Source of the DNA: Magnetospirillum sp.
GTDB lineage: Bacteria > Pseudomonadota > Alphaproteobacteria > Rhodospirillales > Magnetospirillaceae
Length of the DNA stretch: 49,150 nt
Direction of reading: 5' to 3'
Assembly: GCA_016212565.1 (NCBI GenBank)
Contig: JACRFY010000125.1
Span: forward strand, 1 to 49,150
The notes under the pieces were generated by a model. The model had not been told where the DNA came from, ran no database searches, and worked only from the letters and a program-made list of their open reading frames with translations. The translations under genes were made by a program, and so were the position numbers. How positions within the stretch are numbered: the first letter of the stretch is position 1; each line of letters opens with the position of its first letter. This document shows positions 38,387-46,696 of the stretch, piece after piece.

Positions 38387-40645
38387 ATGTCCGCCGACGG
38401 CCGTCCCCCCAGCCGCAGCGACCCGACCGCCCTTCCCGGACTGCGCCGCATCGTCACCGGCGTCAATGTCGCGCTGCTGGTGGTCTTCGTCGCCCTGGTG
38501 CTGGTGACCGGCTACGGCCTGCGGCGCATCGAGACTCTGGCCATCCGGACCCGCGACGTCACCGTGCCCGAGGTTCTTTCCCAGCACCGCCAGGCGATCG
38601 TCGCCGGCGAGATGCTGCGGCTGGTGCCGGTGATCGCCAATCCCGCCCTGCCCGCACCCCAGCGCCGCGCCGCCCTGACCACGGCCCAGGGGCTGATCGC
38701 CGCCTTCGACGCCGTCCAGGAGGCCGCCGTCCTGCAACGGCTCGACGCCGTTCTGGCCGCCTTGCAGGATCTCTCCTATCACATCGACCTGCTGGCGCGG
38801 CTGCGCGGCGGCCTCGACGAGCGGGCGGCCCTGTACGATTGGCTCGACGAGGACTGGGCCTCCGCCGACGGGGCCTGGAGAGGCGATGCCGCGGCGGCGC
38901 CGCTGTCGCTGCGCTGGCTCGATGCCGAACTCCCGCGGGGGAAGCGCGCCCAGGCCCTGCGCCATCTTCGCGCCCTGCGCCTGACCGTGCACCGGATCGC
39001 CGCGGCCGCCGACGCGGCGACGCTCGCCGGTCTGCGCCGCTCGTTTGCCGCCGAGGAAGCGGCGTTGCGCACCCTGGCGCCGCAAGCGGCGCCGTGGCAG
39101 GCGTTCGACGCGCACGCCGCCCGCCTGTTCGACATTGCCGGCGAGGCGGTGACCTGCATCGACGCCATTGCCGCCGGCGCCATGCGGGTCGACCAGTCGC
39201 TCGACCATCTGACCGGGGGCTTCTCCGCCGAAGCGGCCGCCTCGGCCCGCGACGGCAGCGAGCGCATCGTCGCCCTGTCGACCCACACCTTCTGGACCCT
39301 GACCCTGATCTGGGCCCTGGCGGTGGCGGTGCTGGGGACGCTGATCTGGCTGGCCCGCCGCGACGTCGTCTCGCCGGTGCTGAAGATGATCGCCATGCTC
39401 GACGGCATCCGCCTCAACACCCCGCCGGTGACCCTGCCGCGCATCCGCTTCCGCGAACTGGAAGACCTCAAGCAGGCGGTGCTGATGTTCGCCGCGGCGC
39501 TGCAACAGGCCCGCGACCTGACCCGCGCCCTGCGCAGCAGCGAGGACCGCTACCGCGGGCTGGTCGACACCCAGCTCGATCTGGTGGCGCGAATGGACGG
39601 CGACGGCCGCTTCACCTTCGTCAACAACACCCTGGGCCGGCTGCTCGGCCGTCCGGCGGTCGAGCTGATCGGCGACCGCCGCTGGCCGGAGATCGTCGCC
39701 CCCGAGGACGCCGCCGCCGCCGAGGCGGTCCTGGCCGAGGCCCGCGACCCCGAACTGCTGCGGGCCACGGCGGAAAGCCGCATCGCCGCCGCCGACGGGA
39801 TCCGCTGGTACGCCTGGGAGATCTACGCCATCCCCGGCGACGAGGGTACGCCGCTGGAGATCCAGGCGGTCGGCCGCGACGTCACCGAGCGCCACCGGCG
39901 CGAGACCGATCTGCGCGCCACCCTCGACGAACTGAGCCGCTCGAACGCCGAGTTGGAGCGGTTCGCCTATGTCGCCTCGCACGACCTCAAGGAGCCGCTG
40001 CGCAGCATCGTCAGCTTCAGCCAGTTGCTGGAGCGGTCGTGCGGCGACAGCCTGGATCGGCAAGGCCGCGAGTATCTCGGCTTCGTCATCGACGGCGCGC
40101 GGCGGATGAATGCCTTGATCACCGACCTGCTCGCCTATGCCCGGGTGATGCGGCGCGAGATCGCCGTCGCGCCGGTGGACCTGGAGGCGGCCCTGTCCAC
40201 CGCCTGCGACAACCTGCGCGACCTGATCGACACCAACGGCGCCGTGATCCGCCACGACCCGCTGCCGGTGGTGGTGGGCAATGACATCCAGTTGATAGAG
40301 CTGCTGCAGAACCTGCTGTCCAACGCCCTCAAGTTCCACCGCCCCGACGCCGTCCCCACGGTCGAAATCCGCTGCCGGGCCGGCGAGGGAGTGTGGGACA
40401 TTGCCGTGATCGACAACGGCATCGGCATCGAGCGGCAGTACTTCGACAGCATCTTCGAGATCTACCGCCGCCTGCACCGCGAGAACTATCCGGGAACAGG
40501 GATCGGCCTGGCCCTGTGCAAGCGCATCGTCGAAAGCCATCACGGCCGCATCCGCGTCGAATCGCAACCCGGCCAGGGCGCCACCTTCATCGTGACGTTG
40601 CCGGCCGGCGCCACAGGGTTGGCGGGCGACGGGGGAATGTTATAG
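38387..40645 (+). CDS. Membrane PAS-domain sensor histidine kinase
   Basis: A 752-aa kinase. TM1 is at about 22-45, followed by an extracytoplasmic all-helical domain of about 260 residues that recalls TorS-like sensors, TM2 (about 303-323), a HAMP-like linker, a PAS domain (about 385-500, ending in a VTERHRRETDLR PAC-type stretch) and the transmitter. The H-box is ASHDLKEPLR (His532) of the phytochrome class; the ATPase has LLSNALKFHRP, DNGIGIE and GTGIGLALCKRIVE. It lies 9 bp after the solute-binding protein and 7 bp before the K+ channel. No response regulator is adjacent; its nearest candidate is the receiver at 31904, which belongs to another unit. Confidence 0.92.
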   Translation: MSADGRPPSRSDPTALPGLRRIVTGVNVALLVVFVALVLVTGYGLRRIETLAIRTRDVTVPEVLSQHRQAIVAGEMLRLVPVIANPALPAPQRRAALTTAQGLIAAFDAVQEAAVLQRLDAVLAALQDLSYHIDLLARLRGGLDERAALYDWLDEDWASADGAWRGDAAAAPLSLRWLDAELPRGKRAQALRHLRALRLTVHRIAAAADAATLAGLRRSFAAEEAALRTLAPQAAPWQAFDAHAARLFDIAGEAVTCIDAIAAGAMRVDQSLDHLTGGFSAEAAASARDGSERIVALSTHTFWTLTLIWALAVAVLGTLIWLARRDVVSPVLKMIAMLDGIRLNTPPVTLPRIRFRELEDLKQAVLMFAAALQQARDLTRALRSSEDRYRGLVDTQLDLVARMDGDGRFTFVNNTLGRLLGRPAVELIGDRRWPEIVAPEDAAAAEAVLAEARDPELLRATAESRIAAADGIRWYAWEIYAIPGDEGTPLEIQAVGRDVTERHRRETDLRATLDELSRSNAELERFAYVASHDLKEPLRSIVSFSQLLERSCGDSLDRQGREYLGFVIDGARRMNALITDLLAYARVMRREIAVAPVDLEAALSTACDNLRDLIDTNGAVIRHDPLPVVVGNDIQLIELLQNLLSNALKFHRPDAVPTVEIRCRAGEGVWDIAVIDNGIGIERQYFDSIFEIYRRLHRENYPGTGIGLALCKRIVESHHGRIRVESQPGQGATFIVTLPAGATGLAGDGGML

Positions 40646-40652
40646 TGGGGCG

Positions 40653-41822
40653 ATGACGGTGATCGTTTCCCAATGGATCGACGGCCTGGTCGCCGAGGGT
40701 CCCTTCCCGCCCCGACGGACGCTGATCTATCGCGTCGTGTTGTCGGTGGCCATCGTCGTCGCGACGGGGATCGCCATCATCAACACCGTCCCCGATTTCT
40801 GGGCCGACCAAACCTGGCTGGTGGCGCTGGTCGAGGACGCGGCGCTGGCGCTGATGGCCTTCGACTATGCAATCCGCATCCACGTCGCCTATCTCCGCCG
40901 TACCGAGGGCGAGACGTGGTATGCGGCGATCCTCAACTACCTGCTGTCGCCCTATGGGGTGTTCGACTTCCTCGCCGTGGTGCCGTTCCTGGCCGGCGAG
41001 GCGCTGGGAATGCCGGCCGACGGCGAAACGGTGTTCGGCATCGTCCGCTTCCTCAAGCTGGCCCGCTACTCGCCGGCCCTCGAAACCCTGGGCAGCGTGG
41101 TTTTGACCGAGATCCGCCCGCTGGCCTCGGCGATCTTCATCATGATCCTGCTGGCGGTGTCGGCGTCGACGATGCTTTATTTCACCGAGCGCCTCGTCAA
41201 TCCCGGCTTCGCCAGCGTGCCGCACGCGCTGTGGTGGGCGATCGTCACCCTGGGCACGGTCGGCTATGGCGACGTGGTGCCGATCACGCCGCTGGGCAAG
41301 ATGCTCGGCGCGGTGGTGGCGGTGTTGGGACTGTGCATGTTCGCCCTGCCGGCCTCGATCCTCGCTTCGGGCTTCGCCGAGGAGATGCGCCGCCAAAGCT
41401 TCGTCTCCACCTGGCATCTGGTGGCCAAGGTGCCGTTCTTCGCCCGCCTCCAGGCCAGCCAGATCGCCGAGATCGCCTCGTTGCTGAAGCTGTTCCGCGC
41501 CATCCGCGGCGAGGTGATCGTCCGCGAGGGCGATCCCGGCGAGAGCATGTACTTCATCGTCAACGGCCGCGTCGAAGTGAAGGGCCGCTTCGGCACCTTC
41601 GTCCTCGAAGCCGGCGACTTCTTCGGCGAGATCGCCCTCATCGAGCAATGCGCCCGCACCGCCACCGTCCGGGCGCTGGGCCGCTGCCAGTTGCTGGTCC
41701 TCGACGCCCGCGACTTCCATCGCTTCGTCGCCGGCTATCCCAACCTGCTGGAAGAAATCTGGGAGACCGCCCGCCAGCGCCACGCCCAGGCCACCGAGGC
41801 CGAACCGGTGACGCCGCCATGA
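40653..41822 (+). CDS. Cyclic-nucleotide-gated potassium channel (MloK1-like)
   Basis: A 389-aa channel with six predicted TM helices. The S4-like helix is FGIVRFLKLARYSPALETL, and the selectivity filter is TVGYGD (202-207). A cytoplasmic cyclic-nucleotide-binding domain (about 265-375) follows, with its phosphate cassette FFGEIALIEQCARTATV holding the cNMP-contacting Arg335. The architecture matches MloK1 of Mesorhizobium, which opens on cAMP binding. It is tightly placed between the kinase (7 bp) and the DUF1491 gene (ATGA overlap), so it is part of the same transcript. Confidence 0.93.
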   Translation: MTVIVSQWIDGLVAEGPFPPRRTLIYRVVLSVAIVVATGIAIINTVPDFWADQTWLVALVEDAALALMAFDYAIRIHVAYLRRTEGETWYAAILNYLLSPYGVFDFLAVVPFLAGEALGMPADGETVFGIVRFLKLARYSPALETLGSVVLTEIRPLASAIFIMILLAVSASTMLYFTERLVNPGFASVPHALWWAIVTLGTVGYGDVVPITPLGKMLGAVVAVLGLCMFALPASILASGFAEEMRRQSFVSTWHLVAKVPFFARLQASQIAEIASLLKLFRAIRGEVIVREGDPGESMYFIVNGRVEVKGRFGTFVLEAGDFFGEIALIEQCARTATVRALGRCQLLVLDARDFHRFVAGYPNLLEEIWETARQRHAQATEAEPVTPP

Positions 41823-42163
41823 GCGAAGCGAAACTGAAGGCGCGTCTCCTGGTCCAGGCGGCGTTGCGGATGTGCTCGATGCAGGCCATCCCGGCGGTGG
41901 TGGCGCGCCACGGCGACGACGACGCCGGCACCATCTGCGTGCGCATCGACCGCGGCCGGGGAATCGGCTGCGACGTCTACACCCAGACCCGCGACCGCGA
42001 CGGCCGCCTCGCCTGGCTGCGCGCCACCGGCCCCGAACCGGTGCCCGAGTCGCGGGCCGATGCGCTGATCGCCAAGGCCCGCGACGTCGACGGCGATCTG
42101 TGGGTGGTCGAGATCGAAGACCCCCAGGGCCGCCTGCCCTTCACCGAGCCGATCGTCGGCTAA
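41819..42163 (+). CDS. DUF1491 family protein
   Basis: A 114-aa small soluble protein resembling the DUF1491 family of Alphaproteobacteria: KARLLVQAALRMC, RGRGIGCDVYTQTRD, LRATGPEPVPESRADALIAKARD and LWVVEIEDPQGRLPF. The function of the family is unknown. Its ATG overlaps the channel stop as ATGA. The TAA stop lies inside the left arm of a perfect hairpin. Confidence 0.82.
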   Translation: MSEAKLKARLLVQAALRMCSMQAIPAVVARHGDDDAGTICVRIDRGRGIGCDVYTQTRDRDGRLAWLRATGPEPVPESRADALIAKARDVDGDLWVVEIEDPQGRLPFTEPIVG

Positions 42164-42194
42164 AGCGTGATGCCCGAAATGGGCATCACGCTTT
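42162..42194 (+). terminator. Perfect 14-bp hairpin closing the sensor/channel operon
   Basis: AAAGCGTGATGCCC, loop GAAAT, GGGCATCACGCTTT. The left arm begins in the TAA stop of the DUF1491 gene; the right arm ends in CTTTAG. The arms end in A and T runs, so it could terminate transcription in both directions. No further gene is seen until 42297. Confidence 0.75.
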
Positions 42195-42296
42195 AGCCAT
42201 TGGTGTATTGCCCTCGCCGGGCGCGGCCCTCCGGCCGCTTGGCCGCTCGCTCAATGCTCGCCAAAGCACCGAGTTGCATGTTTGGGACTCGACGAT

Positions 42297-42911
42297 CTAG
42301 GCCGTCCGCAATTCTCCCAGCGATTGCCGCACGATCTTCACCGCCGCCGACAGCGGCAGCCAGGCGAGGATGGCGGCCACCGCCAGGTCCGGCCAGCCGC
42401 TGGCGCTGCCCCACACCCCCAGCGCCGCCACCAGCACCACCAGATTGCCGATGGCGTCGTTGCGCGAGCACAGCCACACCGAGCGGACATTGGCGTCGCC
42501 GTCGCGCCAGCGGTAGAGCGCCATCGCCACCCCGGCATTGACCGCCAGGGCGAGGAGGCCCACCGCCCCCATCAGCTCGGCCCTGGGCACCGTGCCGTGG
42601 AAGAGGTTCCACACCAGGGTGGCGCTCACCCATACCCCCACGGCCCCCAGCGACAGCCCCTTGGCCAGGGTGGCACGGGCGCGGGCACGAAGACTCATCC
42701 CCAGCACCGCCAGGCTGACGGCGTAATTGGCGGCATCGGCCAGGAAGTCCAGCGAATCGGCGGTCAGCGACACCGAGCGTGCGGCCAGGCCGCCGGCGAA
42801 CTCGACCCCGAACATCACCGCATTGAGCACCAGGGCCACCCACAGCACCCGGCGGAAACGCGGGTCGGTGGCCGGGGTCGGGGCACAGCACGAACAGCAA
42901 TCGGCAGACAT
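42297..42911 (-). CDS. Short cation diffusion facilitator-like transporter
   Basis: A 204-aa polytopic protein with a Cys-rich N-terminus (CCSCC) and about six hydrophobic helices. The second helix carries DSLDFLADAANY, a DxxxD variant of the CDF metal site, and a later helix has SRNDAIGNL in place of the classical HxxxD. It lacks the C-terminal cytoplasmic domain of YiiP-type CDFs (about 300 aa). It may export Zn, Co or another divalent metal, or be a divergent relative. It lies 8 bp downstream of the ProXp-ala-like gene. Confidence 0.78.
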   Translation of the reverse strand: MSADCCSCCAPTPATDPRFRRVLWVALVLNAVMFGVEFAGGLAARSVSLTADSLDFLADAANYAVSLAVLGMSLRARARATLAKGLSLGAVGVWVSATLVWNLFHGTVPRAELMGAVGLLALAVNAGVAMALYRWRDGDANVRSVWLCSRNDAIGNLVVLVAALGVWGSASGWPDLAVAAILAWLPLSAAVKIVRQSLGELRTA

Positions 42912-42919
42912 CGATCCTC

Positions 42920-43402
42920 CTACAGCGCCACGACCTCGGGAACGTGGCCGGTATGGCGCAAGAATGCCCGCAACCCGGCGGGAGAAAGGGTGGTGGTGCG
43001 GTCGTTGCGCAACGGGTGATAATTGACCTCGGGCTGGGCCATCATCCAGGCGTCGAGCACCGCGGTCACCCGATGCGCGGCATCGTGGACCAGGGCGAAG
43101 GGTGTCACCGAACCCGGCGCGATGCCCAGCACCTCGCCCAGCAGTTCCGCCGAGCCGAACGACAGCCGGGCCGAGCCGATCCGCTCCGGCAGGCGCTTGA
43201 GGTCGACGTGGCGCTCGGCCGGCGCCACCACCAGCCACAACCGACCTTTGGCATCCTTGAGGAACAGATTCTTGCAATGCACGCCGGGGATGCCCGCCCA
43301 CGCCGCGTTGCCCTGCGCGACGGTAAAGGCCGGAGCGTGGCGGTGGGTGGAGGCCTCTATCCCCAGACGTTCGAGCAGGGCGAGAAGCTCATCGGCCGTC
43401 AT
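42920..43402 (-). CDS. Prolyl-tRNA editing protein (YbaK/ProXp-ala type)
   Basis: A 160-aa stand-alone editing-domain protein (YbaK/EbsC fold). It shows CKNLFLKDAKGRLWLVV, LSFGSAELLGEVLGI and GSVTPFALVHD, typical of ProXp-ala (PrdX), which hydrolyses Ala-tRNA(Pro). The start ATG at 43402 gives the MTADELLALLERLGI helix common to the family, with GAGAGGA upstream. Adjacent to a CDF-type transporter on the same strand, with no obvious functional link. Confidence 0.87.
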   Translation of the reverse strand: MTADELLALLERLGIEASTHRHAPAFTVAQGNAAWAGIPGVHCKNLFLKDAKGRLWLVVAPAERHVDLKRLPERIGSARLSFGSAELLGEVLGIAPGSVTPFALVHDAAHRVTAVLDAWMMAQPEVNYHPLRNDRTTTLSPAGLRAFLRHTGHVPEVVAL

Positions 43403-43497
43403 GGGTCCTCTCCGAAAGCAACAGTCCGTCCGGACCGGTTGACCCCAACCGGGTTTCGACGATGATGGGCGCCACGTCACCAAGTGGAGAGCCAGAC

Positions 43498-43686
43498 ATG
43501 TTTGCCACCAACGTCCGCATCGACCGCTCCTCGACCACCCCGTCGCTGTTGCAGACCTTCGTCAACGTCTTTACCGGCTTCTTTAATCTGCACAACACGC
43601 TGCTGTCGATGTTCAATCCCTACAACGTCTACACCATGGTGGTCCGCTCCACTCGCCGCATGGTGCGGGCGTGCACCGCGCTCTAG
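43498..43686 (+). CDS. Small orphan protein, 62 aa
   Basis: A 62-aa ORF with a GGAGA 7 nt ahead of the ATG. It has a hydrophobic amphipathic middle (LLQTFVNVFTGFFNLHNTLLSMFNPYNVYTMVV) and a basic tail (RSTRRMVRACTAL). Its codon use differs from the extreme GC of shadow ORFs and it is the only sensible ORF in the gap. No family is recognised; it might be a small membrane-associated protein. Confidence 0.55.
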   Translation: MFATNVRIDRSSTTPSLLQTFVNVFTGFFNLHNTLLSMFNPYNVYTMVVRSTRRMVRACTAL

Positions 43687-43690
43687 CCCG

Positions 43691-43800
43691 GCGACAGGCG
43701 CAGGGGCGCCAGCGGACGGCGTCGAGAGTAAGACGAAGCCCGAAGAAGACGAAGAATAAAGCGCGCACCGCCGGCCTGCCGGCGCCCCTTCGCCTGTCGC
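43691..43800. repeat. Inverted-repeat element, 19/20-bp arms
   Basis: GCGACAGGCGCAGGGGCGCC at 43691-43710 pairs with GGCGCCCCTTCGCCTGTCGC at 43781-43800 with one mismatch, across a 70-bp A/G-rich spacer. It lies just after the 62-aa ORF and could act as its terminator or be a mobile palindromic repeat. Confidence 0.8.
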
Positions 43801-43854
43801 CGCATTCGGCGTCGTTGGGAACTGCTTGAGACTGGGCGGCATTTGTGCCACCTG

Positions 43855-44994
43855 ATGGCCATGCGCCGCATCCTTCTCTTCGCGGTGGCCCTGCTCGCCG
43901 CGACCGCGACGGATGCCGCCGCCACCGACTACGCCACCGCCCGCCGGCTGGTGGAGGAGAACCGCCTCGACGAGGCTTCGGCGGCCTTCCGCGTCCTGGC
44001 CCAGGCCGGCGACCCGCTGGCCCAGCATTGGCTGGGCTCGCTGCTCGACGAGCCCGACGGCGCCACTCCGCCCGAGGCGGTCGCTTGGCTGCGCCGCGCC
44101 GCCGAGGGCGGCGACCGGGCCGCCGCGGTCACGCTGGGACGCGCCCTGTCGCGGACCCAGCCGGCCGAGGCCCTGGCCTGGTATCGCCGCGCCGCCGCCC
44201 AGGGCAGCGCCGAGGCCCGTCTGCTGGTGGCCGCCGCCGAGCTGGTGCCGCCGGTGGTGGCCCGCTTTACCGACGATGCGGTCGAGGCTCTGGCCACCGC
44301 AGCGGCGGCGGGCGACGGCCGGGCGGCGGCCGCCGCCTGCCGCCATGCCGCCTTGCGCCCGCACTTGCGCCCCCATTGCCTGACCGCCGCCCTGGCCGGC
44401 GACGCCGAGGCCCAGGTGGTGATGGCCGAGTCGGCGGTCTTCCCCGGCGAGGCGCTGGAATGGCTGCACCGGGCTGCCGCCAGCGGCCACGGCAACGCCC
44501 GCGCCCGCCTGGCCCTCGCCGCCGCCGCCGGCTGGGGCGAATCCCGCGACGATTCCGCGGCCCTCCGTCATGCCGAGGCGGCCGCCTCGCCGCTGGGGCA
44601 CACCGTTCTCGGCCTGCTGATCGGCGCCGGGCGCGGCGCTCCGCGCGACGCCAAACGCAGCGCCGCGTTGATCCAACAAGCCGCCGAGCAGGGCGAGCCG
44701 GTCGCCCAGACGGTGCTCGCCTACCGGTTCAGCCATGGCGACGGGGTGCGGCGCGACATCGCCGAAGCGGCCACCTGGGCGCAACTGCGCGCCCTCAACC
44801 CGACCGCCGAGCCGCCGGTGGAGATGATGGGCGAATTGTGGCCGCTGGCCCCGGCGATCATCCGCCGCGAAATCGCCGACCTCGCCGGGCCGGCGGGCAT
44901 GCTCGATGCCCTCGGCCGGGCGACGCAATTGCGCAAGAAGCTGGCCGACCAGAACCGCTGGCCGCTGGCGGCGGATTCGGCGATGGGGTTCTGA
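43855..44994 (+). CDS. Exported Sel1-repeat protein
   Basis: A 379-aa protein with a signal peptide (MRRILLFAVALLAATATDAAA) followed by a run of Sel1-like helical repeats, recognisable as EAVAWLRRAAEGGDRAA, EALAWYRRAAAQGSAEA, EALEWLHRAAASGHGNA and SAALIQQAAEQGEPVA. Sel1 (TPR-like) repeats mediate protein-protein contacts; secreted ones often assist envelope assembly or signalling. The ATG at 43855 or 43861 is the likely start; the TTG at 43843 was rejected. Function beyond a scaffold cannot be stated. Confidence 0.88.
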   Translation: MAMRRILLFAVALLAATATDAAATDYATARRLVEENRLDEASAAFRVLAQAGDPLAQHWLGSLLDEPDGATPPEAVAWLRRAAEGGDRAAAVTLGRALSRTQPAEALAWYRRAAAQGSAEARLLVAAAELVPPVVARFTDDAVEALATAAAAGDGRAAAAACRHAALRPHLRPHCLTAALAGDAEAQVVMAESAVFPGEALEWLHRAAASGHGNARARLALAAAAGWGESRDDSAALRHAEAAASPLGHTVLGLLIGAGRGAPRDAKRSAALIQQAAEQGEPVAQTVLAYRFSHGDGVRRDIAEAATWAQLRALNPTAEPPVEMMGELWPLAPAIIRREIADLAGPAGMLDALGRATQLRKKLADQNRWPLAADSAMGF

Positions 44995-45006
44995 CCCTCG
45001 GCGCCG

Positions 45007-45231
45007 TCAGTCCTCGATCTCGCATCCCTCGGGATCGCCCAATTCGGCGAGCACCTCCTGGACATGGTGCTGGGCGTGGGTGACGGTCCCGGCAACGATG
45101 TCGGTGGTGCCGGCAACGGTGACGGCCCAACTGCCGTCCGCCCGAGCCCGCACCTGCCCCACCACCTTGTCGCCGTCGGAGCCGTCGCAGCCGCCCTCGA
45201 CATCCTGCCAGATCAGATTGATGTGTTGCAT
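45007..45231 (-). CDS. Small hypothetical protein, 74 aa
   Basis: Starts at ATG 45231 with AGGAGG 5 nt upstream, which strongly supports translation. The 74-aa acidic sequence (MQHINLIWQDVEGG, later THAQHHVQEVLAELGDPEGCEIED) has no signal peptide or TM and no recognised domain. It shares the strand with the two genes upstream and may be the last gene of that unit. Confidence 0.65.
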   Translation of the reverse strand: MQHINLIWQDVEGGCDGSDGDKVVGQVRARADGSWAVTVAGTTDIVAGTVTHAQHHVQEVLAELGDPEGCEIED

Positions 45232-45291
45232 CGGTCCCTCCTGCCTGCGGTAGCGCGAGCTCGTCGAGCGTAGCGCAAACGGCACCGGCCG

Positions 45292-45519
45292 TCAGCCGCC
45301 CTCGGCCCACGGCGCAAGGATATCGACCAGCGCCTTGGCCGTCGGCGGGTCGAGGTCGATGATGGTGAAGCGGGCGCGGCCTTCCTTGATGCGCATGCGC
45401 ATGGTCCGCAGGCCGCTCTCGTGGGCGACCGTCTGCAGGGTGATCTGCCGGCTCCATGGCGCGGCGATGGTGGCGACGGTGGTGACGGTCTCGCCGGTGT
45501 ATTCGATCTCGTCGGACAT
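45292..45519 (-). CDS. Small hypothetical protein, 75 aa
   Basis: A 75-aa ORF (MSDEIEYTGETVTTVATIAAPW..., ending ALVDILAPWAEGG) that begins 8 bp after the dioxygenase stop, with an AGGAACC-type sequence upstream. It is predicted to be mostly beta strand with a C-terminal helix. No family recognised; probably cotranscribed with the TauD-like gene. Confidence 0.6.
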   Translation of the reverse strand: MSDEIEYTGETVTTVATIAAPWSRQITLQTVAHESGLRTMRMRIKEGRARFTIIDLDPPTAKALVDILAPWAEGG

Positions 45520-45527
45520 GCGGTTCC

Positions 45528-46430
45528 TCAACTCCCTGCAATGCGGTCGTGATAACGCGCCCGGTACAGCAGCCGCGGGGCCGCCGGATCGTCGCGGAAG
45601 GGCTCGCGGGTGTGCAGCACGTTGTTGCTGAGCAGCCCCATCCCCGCCTCCAGCCGCGCGGCGAACAGGAACGGCGACGGCCCGTCGAGCAGGCGGCGGA
45701 TGGCGGCGGCGGCGGCCTGGACGGCCGGATCGGGACTCCACATCACGTTGCGCGCCCGCGCGGTGTAGCGCATCGCCAGGGCTCCGCCGCCGTCGATCCA
45801 GAACACCGGCCCCACCGTGTCGGCGCGCTGCAAGCCCTCCTCGTCGTTGCCGGGGATGGTCATGGCGTCGTCGCGCATCAATGCGGCGATGTGGCCCGGG
45901 TCCTCGTCGCGCAGCAGGATATAGAGCATCTCGGCATCCATCAGCCGATTGACGCCGCCCTCGGCGGCGGGCCGGGCGCAATGCAGCGTCAGCCCGCGCA
46001 CCCGCCGCGGCGGGTGGTTGTAATAGCCGTCGGTGTGCCAGGCGATGGGACGCTCGGTATAGGGAATATAGCGGGCCCGGGTGCCGTCGCGGTGCACCGA
46101 CAGCGGCGTCACCCCGTCGTCGTCGGCCAGGGCGTTGCGGTCGAGCGACACCAGCCCGAACCGCGCTCCCAGCGCCGTCAGCGCCGCCTTGTCGTCGCGT
46201 CCCGGCTGCGGGCGGCGCTCGGCATAGGCCGCCATGTTGGCGCGGCGGATGCGGTCGAGCAACGCCGCGTGCTCGGCCTGGTTCAGCGCCGCGATGTCGT
46301 CGACCTCGACGACCAGATCGGCGACGCTCGTCGGGTGGGCGGCGATGCGCGCCTCTCGCCAGCGGGCATAGGCGGGGTAATCGGCGAGATCGAAGCGATT
46401 GCCCACGGCCCGGTCCTCCCTATCCGTCAT
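45528..46430 (-). CDS. TauD/TfdA-like Fe(II)/2-oxoglutarate-type dioxygenase
   Basis: A 300-aa protein with the facial-triad pattern of TauD-type oxygenases: WHTDGYYNHPP supplies His and Asp, NNVLHTREPFRDD the distal His, and RLLYRARYHDR the Arg that binds 2-oxoglutarate. VNRLMDAEMLYILL and the AMRYTARARNVMW strand are also in keeping with the family. The substrate is unknown. Start at ATG 46430 removes an unsupported 12-residue extension. The gene is divergent from the flavoprotein gene across a 266-bp region. Confidence 0.82.
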   Translation of the reverse strand: MTDREDRAVGNRFDLADYPAYARWREARIAAHPTSVADLVVEVDDIAALNQAEHAALLDRIRRANMAAYAERRPQPGRDDKAALTALGARFGLVSLDRNALADDDGVTPLSVHRDGTRARYIPYTERPIAWHTDGYYNHPPRRVRGLTLHCARPAAEGGVNRLMDAEMLYILLRDEDPGHIAALMRDDAMTIPGNDEEGLQRADTVGPVFWIDGGGALAMRYTARARNVMWSPDPAVQAAAAAIRRLLDGPSPFLFAARLEAGMGLLSNNVLHTREPFRDDPAAPRLLYRARYHDRIAGS

Positions 46431-46696
46431 TCGGCCAGCGACACTAGCCGAACGTGCGCCTTGCAAACAAGGTGCGAAACTTTGCTTCCCAGGAGACGCA
46501 GGGTTCGCTAATATTCGAACGGCAAAGAGGACATATGCGATTGCGCGCGGCCATGGCGTTTCCCGGCCCGTCCGGGGGGAAGGCGAATGGCGAGGCGGGT
46601 GGTTGCGTCAAGATCCTCGACCGGTGGGGCATCCTGTCAATCGTCGTGGGCGACGGTGCAACGTGCGCCGGACTTAGGAGACGTGGAGGAAGACCA
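46431..46696. promoter_or_regulatory. Divergent regulatory region with a GTTCG/CGAAC dyad
   Basis: The 266 bp between the TauD-like gene and the Nfn/DsrL-like gene must hold both promoters. At 46503-46520 a dyad GTTCG-CTAATATT-CGAAC surrounds a TAATAT that could be a -10. The ORF track runs an open frame through here into the flavoprotein (from 46454), but a good ribosome site exists only at 46697. The operator assignment is tentative. Confidence 0.4.

Noticed and set aside
37147-40284. 1045-aa plus-strand ORF, second frame over the same genes
   Set aside because: Frame-shifted shadow, Arg/Pro/Gly-rich throughout.
37022-40567. 1181-aa minus-strand ORF over the SBP and kinase
   Set aside because: Antisense to two well-recognised genes; composition is Gly/Asp/Gln-rich with no domain.
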